This document shows, piece after piece, positions 54,085-63,394 of a DNA stretch of 64,000 bases (position 1 is its first letter; every line of letters begins with the position of its first letter). The notes beneath the pieces are model-generated. The model was not told where the DNA came from. It searched no databases and was given only the letters and a program-made list of their open reading frames with translations. Made by a program: the position numbers and the translations under genes. Source of the stretch: Spirochaetaceae bacterium (GTDB taxonomy: Bacteria > Spirochaetota > Spirochaetia > Treponematales > Breznakiellaceae); NCBI GenBank assembly GCA_031277165.1, contig JAISLT010000104.1, forward strand, positions 1-64,000. Reading direction: 5' to 3'.

Positions 54085-54161
54085 AGCAGCCCGCTAATCG
54101 TGGTTTTGATGGCTTTTTCAACGAAAAAAGCTATCAAAACCTGCAAGCACAACGGGCTGCT
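54085..54161. repeat. Dispersed repeat family B, copy 2 (nested hairpins)
   Basis: Outer arms AGCAGCCCG (54085-54093) and CGGGCTGCT (54153-54161) match perfectly. Inside, GGTTTTGATGGCTTTTT pairs with AAAAAAGCTATCAAAACC with one mismatch. It includes bases of the livK stop codon. In RNA it would be a very stable structure between livK and livH and may set their relative levels. Confidence 0.8.
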
Positions 54162-55299
54162 AGTTGGGGTTAACCGTGGTCTTATACGCGTTCACAAGCT
54201 TGCCGTCCCCCTGGCTGACAATCTCCAGGATCTCCACCGCCTTAATGGGGTTACGGTCGGCGTCGAAACGGATATTCCCTGTTACATAGGCGCCGTCGAT
54301 CTTAGCCATGGCGTCTTTTACCGCGGCGGTATCAAAGGTTCCGGCGGCTTTGATGCCGTCGGCCACCAGCATCATGGTGTCATACCCAAGGGCAGAAAAC
54401 TGCGAAGCGGGCCTTTTGTACTTTGCCAGGAAGTTCTTCACAAAGGCCTGTCCCTTGGGATCCGTGGTATCGGCGTTAAAACCCGCGGACCAGAAACCAT
54501 TAAGGGCTTCTTCTCCGGCATTGTCGATCAGGGTGTCCCAGCCGTCGCCCCCTACCAGGGGAACGGTAATGCCCAGGGCCCGGAGCTGCTTAGCCTGGAG
54601 GGCCACATCGTTGTAATAATTGGGCAGGTACACCACATCGGGGTTCTGGGACTTGATCCGGGTTATCTGGGCGTTAAAGTCCACATCCCCCGTCTGGTAG
54701 GCTTCATTGGCCACAACTTCGCCCCCCAGGGTTTTAAAATGCTCCTCGAAGGATTTTGCCAGATCGGTGTTGTAGTCGGCCCCGCCGTCATAGAGAATGG
54801 CGGCCCGGCGGCTTCCCAGATCGTTAAAGGAAAATTCGGCTCCCACCACTCCCTGGAAGGGATCGATAAAACAGGCCCGGAAAATATAGTCCCCGGGGTT
54901 GGTGACGTTTACGTTGGTGGCCGAGGGGGAAATAAGGATAACCTTGTTTGCCTGGGCCTGCTGGGTCATGGACATGGTAGCCCCGGAAGTGCTGGACCCC
55001 AGGATAAAGGAAACCTTGTCCTTGGTGGTAAGTTTGGTAAAGGCGTTGAGGGATTTTTCCGCATTACCCTCATCGTCCTCGGCAATCAGTGTCAGCTGCT
55101 TGCCCAGCAGCCCGCCGGCGGCGTTAATCTCCTCAATGGCCAACAGGGCGCCGTCCCTGGATTCGGTGCCATAATTAGCAACCGGGCCGGAAAGGGGAAA
55201 GACCGCTCCAATGGCCACGGTATCGCTCTCCGCCTTGGTACAGCCCCAAAAAGCTGCCGCACAGCAAAGGGCCGGCAACAATAAACTTAGTTTCTTCAT
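54160..55299 (-). CDS. livK: Branched-chain amino-acid ABC transporter binding lipoprotein
   Basis: The periplasmic binding component, type I fold, 379 residues. A lipoprotein signal ends AAFWGC with Cys20 as anchor, as is common in spirochaetes. GAVFPLSGPVANYGTESRDG at the start and LIAEDDEGNAEKSLNAF, ILGSSTSGATM and RAAILYDGGADY follow the LivJ/LivK pattern. A promoter at 55332-55361 and TGGAGGAAC give a monocistronic start; livHMGF lies downstream behind a hairpin element. Substrate could be branched-chain amino acids or a relative such as urea or amides. Confidence 0.92.
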   Translation of the reverse strand: MKKLSLLLPALCCAAAFWGCTKAESDTVAIGAVFPLSGPVANYGTESRDGALLAIEEINAAGGLLGKQLTLIAEDDEGNAEKSLNAFTKLTTKDKVSFILGSSTSGATMSMTQQAQANKVILISPSATNVNVTNPGDYIFRACFIDPFQGVVGAEFSFNDLGSRRAAILYDGGADYNTDLAKSFEEHFKTLGGEVVANEAYQTGDVDFNAQITRIKSQNPDVVYLPNYYNDVALQAKQLRALGITVPLVGGDGWDTLIDNAGEEALNGFWSAGFNADTTDPKGQAFVKNFLAKYKRPASQFSALGYDTMMLVADGIKAAGTFDTAAVKDAMAKIDGAYVTGNIRFDADRNPIKAVEILEIVSQGDGKLVNAYKTTVNPN

Positions 55300-55331
55300 A
55301 ACTGTTCCTCCATGAAACTCGAATATAGGGT

Positions 55332-55361
55332 ATTTTAACGAATATTTATACAGAATGTCCA
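55332..55361 (-). promoter_or_regulatory. Promoter of livK
   Basis: Minus-strand TGGACA (55361-55356), an 18-base spacer and TAAAAT (55337-55332); predicted leader about 25 bases to the ATG at 55299 with TGGAGGAAC. It lies just beyond the tpiA terminator. Confidence 0.7.
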
Positions 55362-55406
55362 GGGGTCATGTAAGAATCTTGAATAATTATACAAAATTTC
55401 AACAAA

Positions 55407-55454
55407 GCAGGGGCCGGAAAAAGCGGAACCGGCTTCGAATATTCCGGCCCCTGC
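55407..55454 (-). terminator. Terminator of the gapA-pgk-tpiA genes
   Basis: A 13-bp stem (GCAGGGGCCGGAA at 55407-55419 with TTCCGGCCCCTGC at 55442-55454) is followed on the minus strand by a T-rich stretch (TTTGTTGAAATTTTG). It stands directly downstream of tpiA, and its loop has a smaller AGCC/GGCT stem. Confidence 0.85.
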
Positions 55455-55461
55455 CCCGGGG

Positions 55462-56202
55462 CTAAAATTTGGCTATGGGCACAAAGGAATCGGCCTTAAG
55501 GGCCGCTCCGCCCACCAGGGCCCCGTCTATGTTCTCTTTAGCCATAAGCTGGGCGGCGTTTTCCGGCTTTACCGATCCTCCGTATTGGATAATGATCTTT
55601 TCCGCCTCGGCGTTTCCGTAGAGCCTTCCTACCACCTGCCGCACATAGGCATGGATGGCGTCGGCGTCCTCCGGGGTAGCGGTTTTGCCCGTACCGATGG
55701 CCCAGACGGGCTCGTAGGCAAGGACCACCCGGGAAAGGTCCTTCACCCCCTCAAGACCCTTTACAACCTGCCTTTCGCAGACCGCCTCGGCCTTGCCCGC
55801 ATCCCGCTCTTCCAGCAATTCCCCGATGCAGAGAATTACCTCAAAGCCATGGCTAAGGGCCAGTTTTACCTTTTTATTGATAAGGCCGTCGTCCTCTTTG
55901 TACACATGGCGCCGTTCGCTGTGTCCCAGGATGATCGTCTCTACCCCCAGATCCTTTAGCTGCAACACCGACACTTCCCCCGTATGGGCCCCCTGTTCGT
56001 CCTGGGCGCAGTTCTGGGCCCCCAGGCGGATATTGCTGCCCTTGACAATGGGGGCCACCGTTTCGATCAGCGTAAAACTGGGCGCCACCAGGTACTTGTG
56101 TTTTCCGTCCTTAAGCTGGGCCGTCAGGGCCTTGGCAAGTTCCGCCGCCTCGGAACGGGTCTTGTGCATCTTCCAGTTTCCCGCTATATAGTAGTCTCTC
56201 AT
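55462..56202 (-). CDS. tpiA: Triosephosphate isomerase
   Basis: Interconverts dihydroxyacetone phosphate and glyceraldehyde 3-phosphate. 246 residues, a normal length. Catalytic segments: Asn/Lys in GNWKMHKT, the histidine electrophile in LGHSERR, the base Glu in YEPVWAIGTGKTATPE and the phosphate-binding GGSVKPEN. AAGAAGGAG lies upstream. It is last in gapA-pgk-tpiA, with 75 bases after pgk. Confidence 0.98.
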   Translation of the reverse strand: MRDYYIAGNWKMHKTRSEAAELAKALTAQLKDGKHKYLVAPSFTLIETVAPIVKGSNIRLGAQNCAQDEQGAHTGEVSVLQLKDLGVETIILGHSERRHVYKEDDGLINKKVKLALSHGFEVILCIGELLEERDAGKAEAVCERQVVKGLEGVKDLSRVVLAYEPVWAIGTGKTATPEDADAIHAYVRQVVGRLYGNAEAEKIIIQYGGSVKPENAAQLMAKENIDGALVGGAALKADSFVPIAKF

Positions 56203-56277
56203 CTATGGCTCCTTCTTTAATAGGGTATCCGGGACCGGGGCGATCCAAAACCGCCCTTTGTCCCGCCATCGGCGCTT

Positions 56278-57543
56278 TTAGTCCCGGGTAACTTCAATCC
56301 CCGGCAGTTTTTTGCCCTCCAGAAGTTCCAGAGATGCACCGCCGCCGGTACTAACATGGCTCATCTTAGAGGCCAGGTTAAACTTGTTCACCGCCGCCAC
56401 CGAATCGCCGCCGCCGACCACGGTAAGGGCCCCCCGTCCCGTGGCTTCCGCCACCAGGCGGGCCACTTCCCCGGTTCCCTTGGCAAAGGCGTCAAATTCA
56501 AAGACCCCCACGGGGCCGTTCCATACAATGGTCTTGGCCGCGGCAAGTACATCCGTATACGCGGCGACGGTCCTGGGGCCCACGTCAAGACCCATAAGGG
56601 TATCCGGCAGATCCGGACCGTCCACCGGCACGGGCTTAGCGGCGGCATCAAAGGTTTCCGCCCCCACATGGTCCACGGGAAGGACAATTTTTGCCCCGGC
56701 CTTTTCTGCGGCGGCAAGGATGCTCTTGGCCGTATCAAGCTGATCATCCTCCACCAGGGACTTCCCTACCCTATGGCCCTGGGCCTTAAGAAAGGTATAG
56801 GCCATGCCGCCGCCGATAACCAGGGCCGAGGCGTTCTTAAGCAGGCTTTCAAGGACGGCGATTTTGCTGGACACCTTGGCCCCGCCGATGATCGCCGCCA
56901 GGGGCTTAAGGGGATTTGTCACAATGGGCTCAAGGAACCGCACTTCCTTTTCCATAAGAAAGCCCGCCACGGAAAGGGGGACAAATTTGGCGATGGACGC
57001 CGTGGAGGCATGATCCCGGTGGGCCGTGCCAAAGGCGTCGTTGACAAAAATTTCGCCGTAAGCCGCCAGTTCCTTGGCAAGTTTGTCCCGTTCGCCCGGA
57101 TCTTTGCTGGTTTCTTCCTTATGGAACCGGGTATTTTCCAGCATGATCACCGAACCGTCTTTTTGGGCTTCAATAAAGGCCTTTTTTCCGTAACAGCCGT
57201 CTTCGCCGGCAAAGATCACCGGCTTTCCCAGCTTCTTTTCCAGGTATGCGGCCACCGGGGCCATGCGGTGCTTGCCCTTGATATAGGCCGCTTCGTCAAA
57301 GGCTTTGCCGTCTTTTTCGGCCTTTTCCTTGGCCTTTTTGGAATCCTTGGAGGGATCCCCCAGGTGGCTCATCAGGGTAAGGCTTTTTGCCCCCCGGTCA
57401 AGGATGTATGTGATGGTGGGCAAGGCCGCCATGATCCGGGTGTCGTCCTGGACCACCCCGTCTTTCATGGGGACATTAAAATCCACCCTCATGATAATGC
57501 GCCTTCCCTTTAGATCCGCCGATTCGACTGTTTTTATCGCCAT
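56278..57543 (-). CDS. pgk: Phosphoglycerate kinase
   Basis: Makes ATP from 1,3-bisphosphoglycerate. 421 residues: [19 protein letters not shown] at the N-terminus, then [40 protein letters not shown] and GGGDSVAA at the C-terminal nucleotide site. It sits between gapA and tpiA on the same strand. A 237-base gap with repeats separates it from gapA, so it may have its own promoter. Confidence 0.98.
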   Translation of the reverse strand: MAIKTVESADLKGRRIIMRVDFNVPMKDGVVQDDTRIMAALPTITYILDRGAKSLTLMSHLGDPSKDSKKAKEKAEKDGKAFDEAAYIKGKHRMAPVAAYLEKKLGKPVIFAGEDGCYGKKAFIEAQKDGSVIMLENTRFHKEETSKDPGERDKLAKELAAYGEIFVNDAFGTAHRDHASTASIAKFVPLSVAGFLMEKEVRFLEPIVTNPLKPLAAIIGGAKVSSKIAVLESLLKNASALVIGGGMAYTFLKAQGHRVGKSLVEDDQLDTAKSILAAAEKAGAKIVLPVDHVGAETFDAAAKPVPVDGPDLPDTLMGLDVGPRTVAAYTDVLAAAKTIVWNGPVGVFEFDAFAKGTGEVARLVAEATGRGALTVVGGGDSVAAVNKFNLASKMSHVSTGGGASLELLEGKKLPGIEVTRD

Positions 57544-57609
57544 GTTATCCCCCTATTTGCCCTTTCGCCGCTCAACCCCAGGCTTGCCCCGCAAACATAA
57601 GGAAGGGGC

Positions 57610-57639
57610 TTTCCCAAAACCAAACCGGGTTTTGGGAAA
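57610..57639. repeat. Dispersed palindrome family A, copy 7 (perfect stem)
   Basis: TTTCCCAAAACC (57610-57621) and GGTTTTGGGAAA (57628-57639) form a perfect 12-bp stem with a 6-base loop, between gapA and pgk. Adjacent bases CTT at the left and TACCC at the right match other copies less well. Confidence 0.75.
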
Positions 57640-57716
57640 TACCCGAATGCAGCCGGGCATACCACAACGGGCGCCCTGTCCGCGGCAGGCCCCAAAACCA
57701 CGGCGTCCGGGCTGTT

Positions 57717-57739
57717 ATTCGCAGTGGGGTCTAATACCC
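57717..57739 (+). repeat. Dispersed repeat family C, copy 2
   Basis: ATTCGCAGTGGGGTCTAATA then CCC differs from 4801-4823 at two positions. A second hairpin (CCCGC-CTAC-GCGGG at about 57744-57757) follows before gapA. Confidence 0.6.
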
Positions 57740-57780
57740 AAGAGCCCGCCTACGCGGGAGAGGCTCTGCGGCGGGAAGGT

Positions 57781-58857
<1,077 letters not shown>

Positions 58858-58875
58858 TTACATAAATTTACATTA

Positions 58876-58904
58876 ACTGTAGACGAAACCGGCCAAAATG
58901 TCAA
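58876..58904 (-). promoter_or_regulatory. Promoter of gapA
   Basis: Minus-strand TTGACA (58904-58899), 17 bases, TACAGT (58881-58876), about 30 bases before the ATG at 58845 with GGGGG as ribosome site. Confidence 0.8.
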
Positions 58905-58987
58905 GGCTTCCGGGGCGGAACAGCGGCCGGCAATGTACCGCGGCTCCTAGGAACGTATGATAAAATACGGTATGATGGGATTTTACC

Positions 58988-59842
58988 ATGGAGCGGATTT
59001 TATTAATTGCGGCGATGCTTATACCGGCCTTTTCCTGCATGGGAAAAAGCCCTTCACTGTACAGGGGGGAAAGACCGCCGGAGAAAATCCTGGCGGAGGC
59101 TCCGGATACCGGTACCGTATCCGGCGGCGTCCGGACCGGGGAAGGGCTTGGCCGGATCCTGGAAAGGGCGGAACTGCCCCCGGAGATCGCCGGGCATATC
59201 ACCGAAAACACCCCGGCTTTTATGGAGGATCTTGAACGGATCCTTGCGGAGGAAGATCCGTTCCTTCGTATTTTAGTTGACAAGCAGCATCCCCTTCCCG
59301 CGGCTTATGAACCGGATGATCTAGTGGAACTGCGGTACGGATCCTACCGGGCGGGGATATCCGATCCGATGATGCTCCGCCGTAAGGCAGAAGCGGCCCT
59401 GGAAGAAATGGCCGCCGCCGCCAAGGCCGAGGGGCTTGTGCTGACGGTTTCTTCCGCCTACCGTTCCTACGAATACCAGATAGGATCCTTTGACCGGTGG
59501 ACCCGGCGGCTGGGGCTTACGGAGGCGGAACGGGTTTCCGCCAGACCCGGCCATAGCCAGCATCAACTGGGATTGGTGGTGGACTTTGGCTCCATCACCA
59601 ATGAGTTTGCCGAAACCGCCGCGGGCAAATGGGTAAAGGCCAATGCGGGCCGTTTTGGCTGGTCCATCTCCTTTCCCCGGGGCTATGAGGAGCTTACCGG
59701 CTATGCCTGGGAAAGCTGGCATTACCGTTATACGGGCAGGGAGTTGTGCGTCTTTATTGACCGGTGGTTTGGCGGGATCCAGCAATACGCCCTGCGGTTT
59801 ATCCATGAGTGGGAGCAGTTTACCGGCGGCCGGCGCCCATGA
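58988..59842 (+). CDS. VanY-type D-alanyl-D-alanine carboxypeptidase (M15), lipoprotein
   Basis: This 284-residue M15 metallopeptidase trims D-Ala from peptidoglycan stems. The signal MERILLIAAMLIPAFSC ends with a lipobox Cys17. The zinc ligands and catalytic Glu are in ARPGHSQHQLGLVVDFG (SxHxxGxAxD-like, here Leu-Val in place of Ala) and WESWHYRYTG. SAYRSYEYQ is the conserved substrate-binding segment. Its TGA overlaps the ATG of the sensor-kinase gene by 4 bases, so the two are co-translated. A muropeptide or cell-wall role linked to the sensor is possible only by position. Confidence 0.88.
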   Translation: MERILLIAAMLIPAFSCMGKSPSLYRGERPPEKILAEAPDTGTVSGGVRTGEGLGRILERAELPPEIAGHITENTPAFMEDLERILAEEDPFLRILVDKQHPLPAAYEPDDLVELRYGSYRAGISDPMMLRRKAEAALEEMAAAAKAEGLVLTVSSAYRSYEYQIGSFDRWTRRLGLTEAERVSARPGHSQHQLGLVVDFGSITNEFAETAAGKWVKANAGRFGWSISFPRGYEELTGYAWESWHYRYTGRELCVFIDRWFGGIQQYALRFIHEWEQFTGGRRP

Positions 59843-62800
59843 AGCAGATCGTCCATACGATCCAGGAACGCTGCGTGGGGTGTAACCACTGCATCCGGGC
59901 CTGCCCCATCGAGACCGCCAATATCAGCTATATCGATCAGGATAAAAACAACAGGGTAAGGGTTGATCCCGCCCAGTGTATAGCCTGCGGAGCCTGTCTT
60001 TCCGCCTGTACCCACGGCGCCCGGTATTACGAGGACGATACGGAACGGTTTTTTGCGGACCTGCATTCGGGCAGACCTATCAGCCTTATGGTATCTCCCC
60101 TGCTTCGGATAGACTTTCCCCTCTGGAAACGGCTCTTAAGCCTGTTTCGGAACCTGGGAATCCGGGGCATCTACGACCTGTCCCTGGGGGCGGATATATG
60201 TGTCTGGGCGCACATCCGGTACCTGGAAAAAAACACCTCCCCCCTTATTGCCCAGCCCTGTCCGGCGGTGGTTTCCTACTGCGAGGTCCACAGGCCCGGA
60301 CTCCTGGAAAGGCTTTCGCCGGTGCAAAGCCCCGCGGGATGTCTGGGGATATACCTGCGGGAGTACCGGGGAATAACCGGAGACATCGCCGTCCTTTCCC
60401 CCTGCATTGCCCTGGGGAACGAAATTGAAGAATCGGGCGCCGCCGAATACAGCCTGACCTTTTTAAAGGCAGCCGAGTACCTGAAAAAAAATTTTCCGGA
60501 ACTGCCCGCGGAAGAATCGGAATTTACCCCGGGGTTTGAGGACCCTCCGGGGGAAGAAATCCCTCCGGGGGCTATGCTTTATGTACCGGGAGGCTTAGGA
60601 CAAAGCATCGGGTATTTTTCTAAACGCAGATTTTCCGTGGCACAGGGGGACGGACCGGGGGTGTATGGGAACATGGATCTGTTTGCCGATACCCCCGGGG
60701 AACTGCTTCCCCGGGTCTTTGACGTTCTTAGCTGCGCCGGGGGCTGCGGCCTGGGACCCGGAAGCTGCGGCCCTGGGTCCGGGGACTGCGGCCCGGGCGC
60801 CGGGGAAAAAAACATTTTTACCATACAGGCGGCCCTGGGCGGAAGCCGCCATGGGGCGCCGGATTCTGACAGGGATAATTACCGCCGGGCCCTGTTCCGG
60901 CGCTGCGACGAAACCCTTTCTCTGGAAAAATTTCTGCGCCGCCATGTTTCAAAGAACCAGGGGAGGCCGCCGGTTTCGGAGGAAGCCCTGAAGGAAGCCT
61001 TTGCAGCCCTGGACAAGGACACCGAGGCAAAGAGAAATGTAAACTGCGGCGCCTGCGGATCCGCCACCTGCGGAGAAATGGCGCGAAAGATTGCCCTGGG
61101 GATCAACATACCCCTTAATTGCATTGCCAAGGTCCGGGATACCGCCGTGATGGAACGGCAGAGGAATGTGGACCTGTACCGGAAAAACGCCGAGTACATT
61201 GAACTTGTCCACGACGTGGGCTTTGCCCTTATATCCGTGGCCAGCGACAACTTTGACCAGGGAATGTTCAATGCCCTGGAGGCCATATGCATTACCCTAA
61301 AGGGGGCGCAGGTTCAGCTTTGGCGGGCCGAAGACCGGGAAGGTACCACATGGCTTAAAAGATTATTCACCTATCCCCCGGGGGAGGGGGGCATGGATGC
61401 CTTTAACGAAGAGGCCCTGCCCGGCTGGATTGGGGAACTAGCCGCGGGCCGCAACGTGGGCCGGAACTTTTCGATCATGTCGAACCAGGAAAGGGAGATC
61501 TTTCAAAAACAGGGCATCGCATCGGTCATGGGGGTTCCAGTCCTGGTCCGGAACAAATTCTGGGGGATGATCCTGCTTTCCAGCAGCGAGGAACGGTCCT
61601 TTGCCGAAGCGGATGTGGAGGCCATTACCGCCGGGGGGCTTCTGATCGTGGCGAGCCTTATGGAGCGGGAGATGACCCTGCGTCTTATAGAGGCCAAGGA
61701 AGAAGCCCTGGCGGGTACCAGGGCAAAAAGCGACTTTCTTTCCCGGATGAGCCACGAAATTCGCACCCCCATGAACGCCATCATCGGCATGACCAAGATG
61801 GCGGAAATGACCGGGGATATAACAAAGCTCCGGTATTGCCTTTCCACCATCAAGGCTTCCTCCGCCCATCTGCTGGGGCTTATTAACGACATCCTTGATA
61901 TGTCTAAAATAGAAGCGGGCAAGTTTGATCTGGACAGCGTTTCTTTTAACTTAAAAAAAACCCTGGACAAGGTATGCAGTATTATTACAGAACGGGTCAC
62001 GGAAAAATCCCAAACCCTGGGAATAGACATGGATCCTTCCCTGTACCTGCATTACCACGGCGATGAGCTTAGGCTTTCCCAGGTAATTACCAACCTGCTT
62101 TCCAACGCCATAAAGTTTACCCCCGAGGGGGGAACAATTACCGTACAGGTCAAGAAACTAAAAGAGGAGGCCGAAGCGGATTGGCTGCGGTTTTCCGTTT
62201 CCGACACGGGTATTGGGATGACCCGGGAGCAGACGGCCCTGCTCTTTAGGCCCTTTCAACAGGCGGATAAAAACATTACCCAGCGCTTTGGCGGTACCGG
62301 ACTGGGGCTGGCAATTTCCAAATCCATCGTTGAAAAAATGAACGGCCGTATCTGGGTGGAATCCGAGACCGGCAAGGGTTCCGTTTTTTACTTTGAGATT
62401 CCCCTTAAACGGCAGGATCCCGGCGCAATCCAGGCCGAAGGGGATGAGCAGAAGGGCAAAGCCGGGACGGCGGATTTTAGGGACCTGCGGCTTCTGCTGG
62501 CGGAGGATATCGAGATAAACCGGGAGATTTTTAAGGCCCTGCTGGAGAGCACGGGGATTTCCATTGACATTGCGGAAAACGGCAAACGGGCGGTGGAAAT
62601 ATTCCAGAAATCCCCCGGCATCTACGATCTAATCATTATGGATGTTCAAATGCCCGAAATGGACGGCCTTGAGGCAACCAGGGCCATCCGCTCCCTGGGA
62701 ACCCCCCAGTCGGCGGCGATTCCTATTGTGGCTATGACAGCCAATGTCTTTAAAGAAGACATCGAAAACTGCCTGGCCGCGGGAATGAATGATCATCTGC

Positions 62801-62862
62801 AGAAGCCCATCGATGAAAAAGCCTTAATCGAGAAGATAACTTTTTTTGCTAAACGGAAATAG
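59839..62862 (+). CDS. Hydrogenase-like [FeFe] sensor hybrid histidine kinase
   Basis: A 1007-residue fusion. Residues 1-65 hold two 4Fe-4S motifs (Cys12/15/18/22 and Cys47/50/53/57). Residues 75-335 resemble the H-cluster domain of [FeFe]-hydrogenase: Cys141 (AQPCPAVV), Cys189 (SPCIALGNEIEE), Cys299 and Cys303 (SCAGGC) correspond to the H-cluster ligands. The position of the proton-shuttle Cys of enzymes is Pro140, so catalysis is doubtful. Residues 403-428 form a further Fe-S motif (Cys403, 406, 411, 428). A GAF-like domain (about 460-610) leads to HisKA with His639 (FLSRMSHEIRTP), an ATPase (N-box TNLLSNAIKF; DTGIG; GTGLGL) and a receiver with Asp935. A redox or H2 sensor that signals through phosphorylation is likely. 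I start at ATG 59839, overlapping the VanY stop. Confidence 0.88.
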   Translation: MKQIVHTIQERCVGCNHCIRACPIETANISYIDQDKNNRVRVDPAQCIACGACLSACTHGARYYEDDTERFFADLHSGRPISLMVSPLLRIDFPLWKRLLSLFRNLGIRGIYDLSLGADICVWAHIRYLEKNTSPLIAQPCPAVVSYCEVHRPGLLERLSPVQSPAGCLGIYLREYRGITGDIAVLSPCIALGNEIEESGAAEYSLTFLKAAEYLKKNFPELPAEESEFTPGFEDPPGEEIPPGAMLYVPGGLGQSIGYFSKRRFSVAQGDGPGVYGNMDLFADTPGELLPRVFDVLSCAGGCGLGPGSCGPGSGDCGPGAGEKNIFTIQAALGGSRHGAPDSDRDNYRRALFRRCDETLSLEKFLRRHVSKNQGRPPVSEEALKEAFAALDKDTEAKRNVNCGACGSATCGEMARKIALGINIPLNCIAKVRDTAVMERQRNVDLYRKNAEYIELVHDVGFALISVASDNFDQGMFNALEAICITLKGAQVQLWRAEDREGTTWLKRLFTYPPGEGGMDAFNEEALPGWIGELAAGRNVGRNFSIMSNQEREIFQKQGIASVMGVPVLVRNKFWGMILLSSSEERSFAEADVEAITAGGLLIVASLMEREMTLRLIEAKEEALAGTRAKSDFLSRMSHEIRTPMNAIIGMTKMAEMTGDITKLRYCLSTIKASSAHLLGLINDILDMSKIEAGKFDLDSVSFNLKKTLDKVCSIITERVTEKSQTLGIDMDPSLYLHYHGDELRLSQVITNLLSNAIKFTPEGGTITVQVKKLKEEAEADWLRFSVSDTGIGMTREQTALLFRPFQQADKNITQRFGGTGLGLAISKSIVEKMNGRIWVESETGKGSVFYFEIPLKRQDPGAIQAEGDEQKGKAGTADFRDLRLLLAEDIEINREIFKALLESTGISIDIAENGKRAVEIFQKSPGIYDLIIMDVQMPEMDGLEATRAIRSLGTPQSAAIPIVAMTANVFKEDIENCLAAGMNDHLQKPIDEKALIEKITFFAKRK

Positions 62863-62943
62863 CCCTTACGGCAGGCCCGGCAGCGGTTATATCTGCGGAT
62901 CCTCCGCCCGGAACGGCCTGGCCACCCCTTAGGCAAAAAATCC

Positions 62944-62977
62944 CGGTATAGGGCTGCCGGCCCGCCGGCATATACCG
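62944..62977. terminator. Nested palindrome between convergent genes
   Basis: Outer arms CCGGTATA and TATACCG (about 62944-62950 with 62971-62977) enclose GCCGGC-CC-GCCGGC. It lies between the sensor-kinase gene (+) and the RRM gene (-), and likely serves as a shared stop; no T-run. Confidence 0.5.
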
Positions 62978-62981
62978 TAAC

Positions 62982-63260
62982 TTACCAGTTGCCGCCAGAG
63001 TTTGAGCGGCGGGGTTTATCCATTGCTTCGTTTACCCGAATCTGGCGCCCTTCAAATTCCTTGCCGTTGGTACCGTTAATAGCCGCAGAGGCCTCTTCGT
63101 CGGTGCCCATTTCAATAAAACCGAACCCCTTGGAATTACCGGTATCCCGATCAAAGATAATCTTTGCCGAAGCCACCGTGCCAAATCCGGAGAAATAATT
63201 CCGCAGTCCGTCTTCTGTGGTGTTGTAAGAGAGGTTACCGACATACAATTTCTTAGCCAT
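62982..63260 (-). CDS. Single-RRM RNA-binding protein
   Basis: A 92-residue protein with one RNA-recognition motif: RNP2 LYVGNL near residue 5 and RNP1 KGFGFIEM near 45, then a short basic/Gly-Ser tail (KPRRSNSGGNW). This is the plan of bacterial and cyanobacterial small RRM proteins, often cold-regulated. I place the start at ATG 63260, which has GAGAAGGAAA ahead of it; an ATG at 63326 would add 22 unlikely residues. It is divergent to the secreted protein at 63395. Confidence 0.9.
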   Translation of the reverse strand: MAKKLYVGNLSYNTTEDGLRNYFSGFGTVASAKIIFDRDTGNSKGFGFIEMGTDEEASAAINGTNGKEFEGRQIRVNEAMDKPRRSNSGGNW

Positions 63261-63394
63261 GAACAAATTTCCTTCTCCCGGAATTTTCGGCCTCCGGGTG
63301 GGCCTAGGATCCGCCTGAAAAAACAAGCGCTGTTAGAACAGTATCCCAGTTTAGACTTGTCGTCAAGTCAATTTTAATTTATTATTTTTTTCAC

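Noticed and set aside
54100-55284. 394-codon frame opposite livK
   Set aside because: It covers the well-supported binding-protein gene and has no recognisable features or ribosome site.
56356-57513. 385-codon frame opposite pgk
   Set aside because: Shadow of a strongly conserved phosphoglycerate kinase gene in GC-rich DNA.
59809-59838. Earlier ATG for the sensor kinase
   Set aside because: It adds ten residues inside the VanY gene; ATG 59839 gives the standard ferredoxin-like start and an ATGA overlap.
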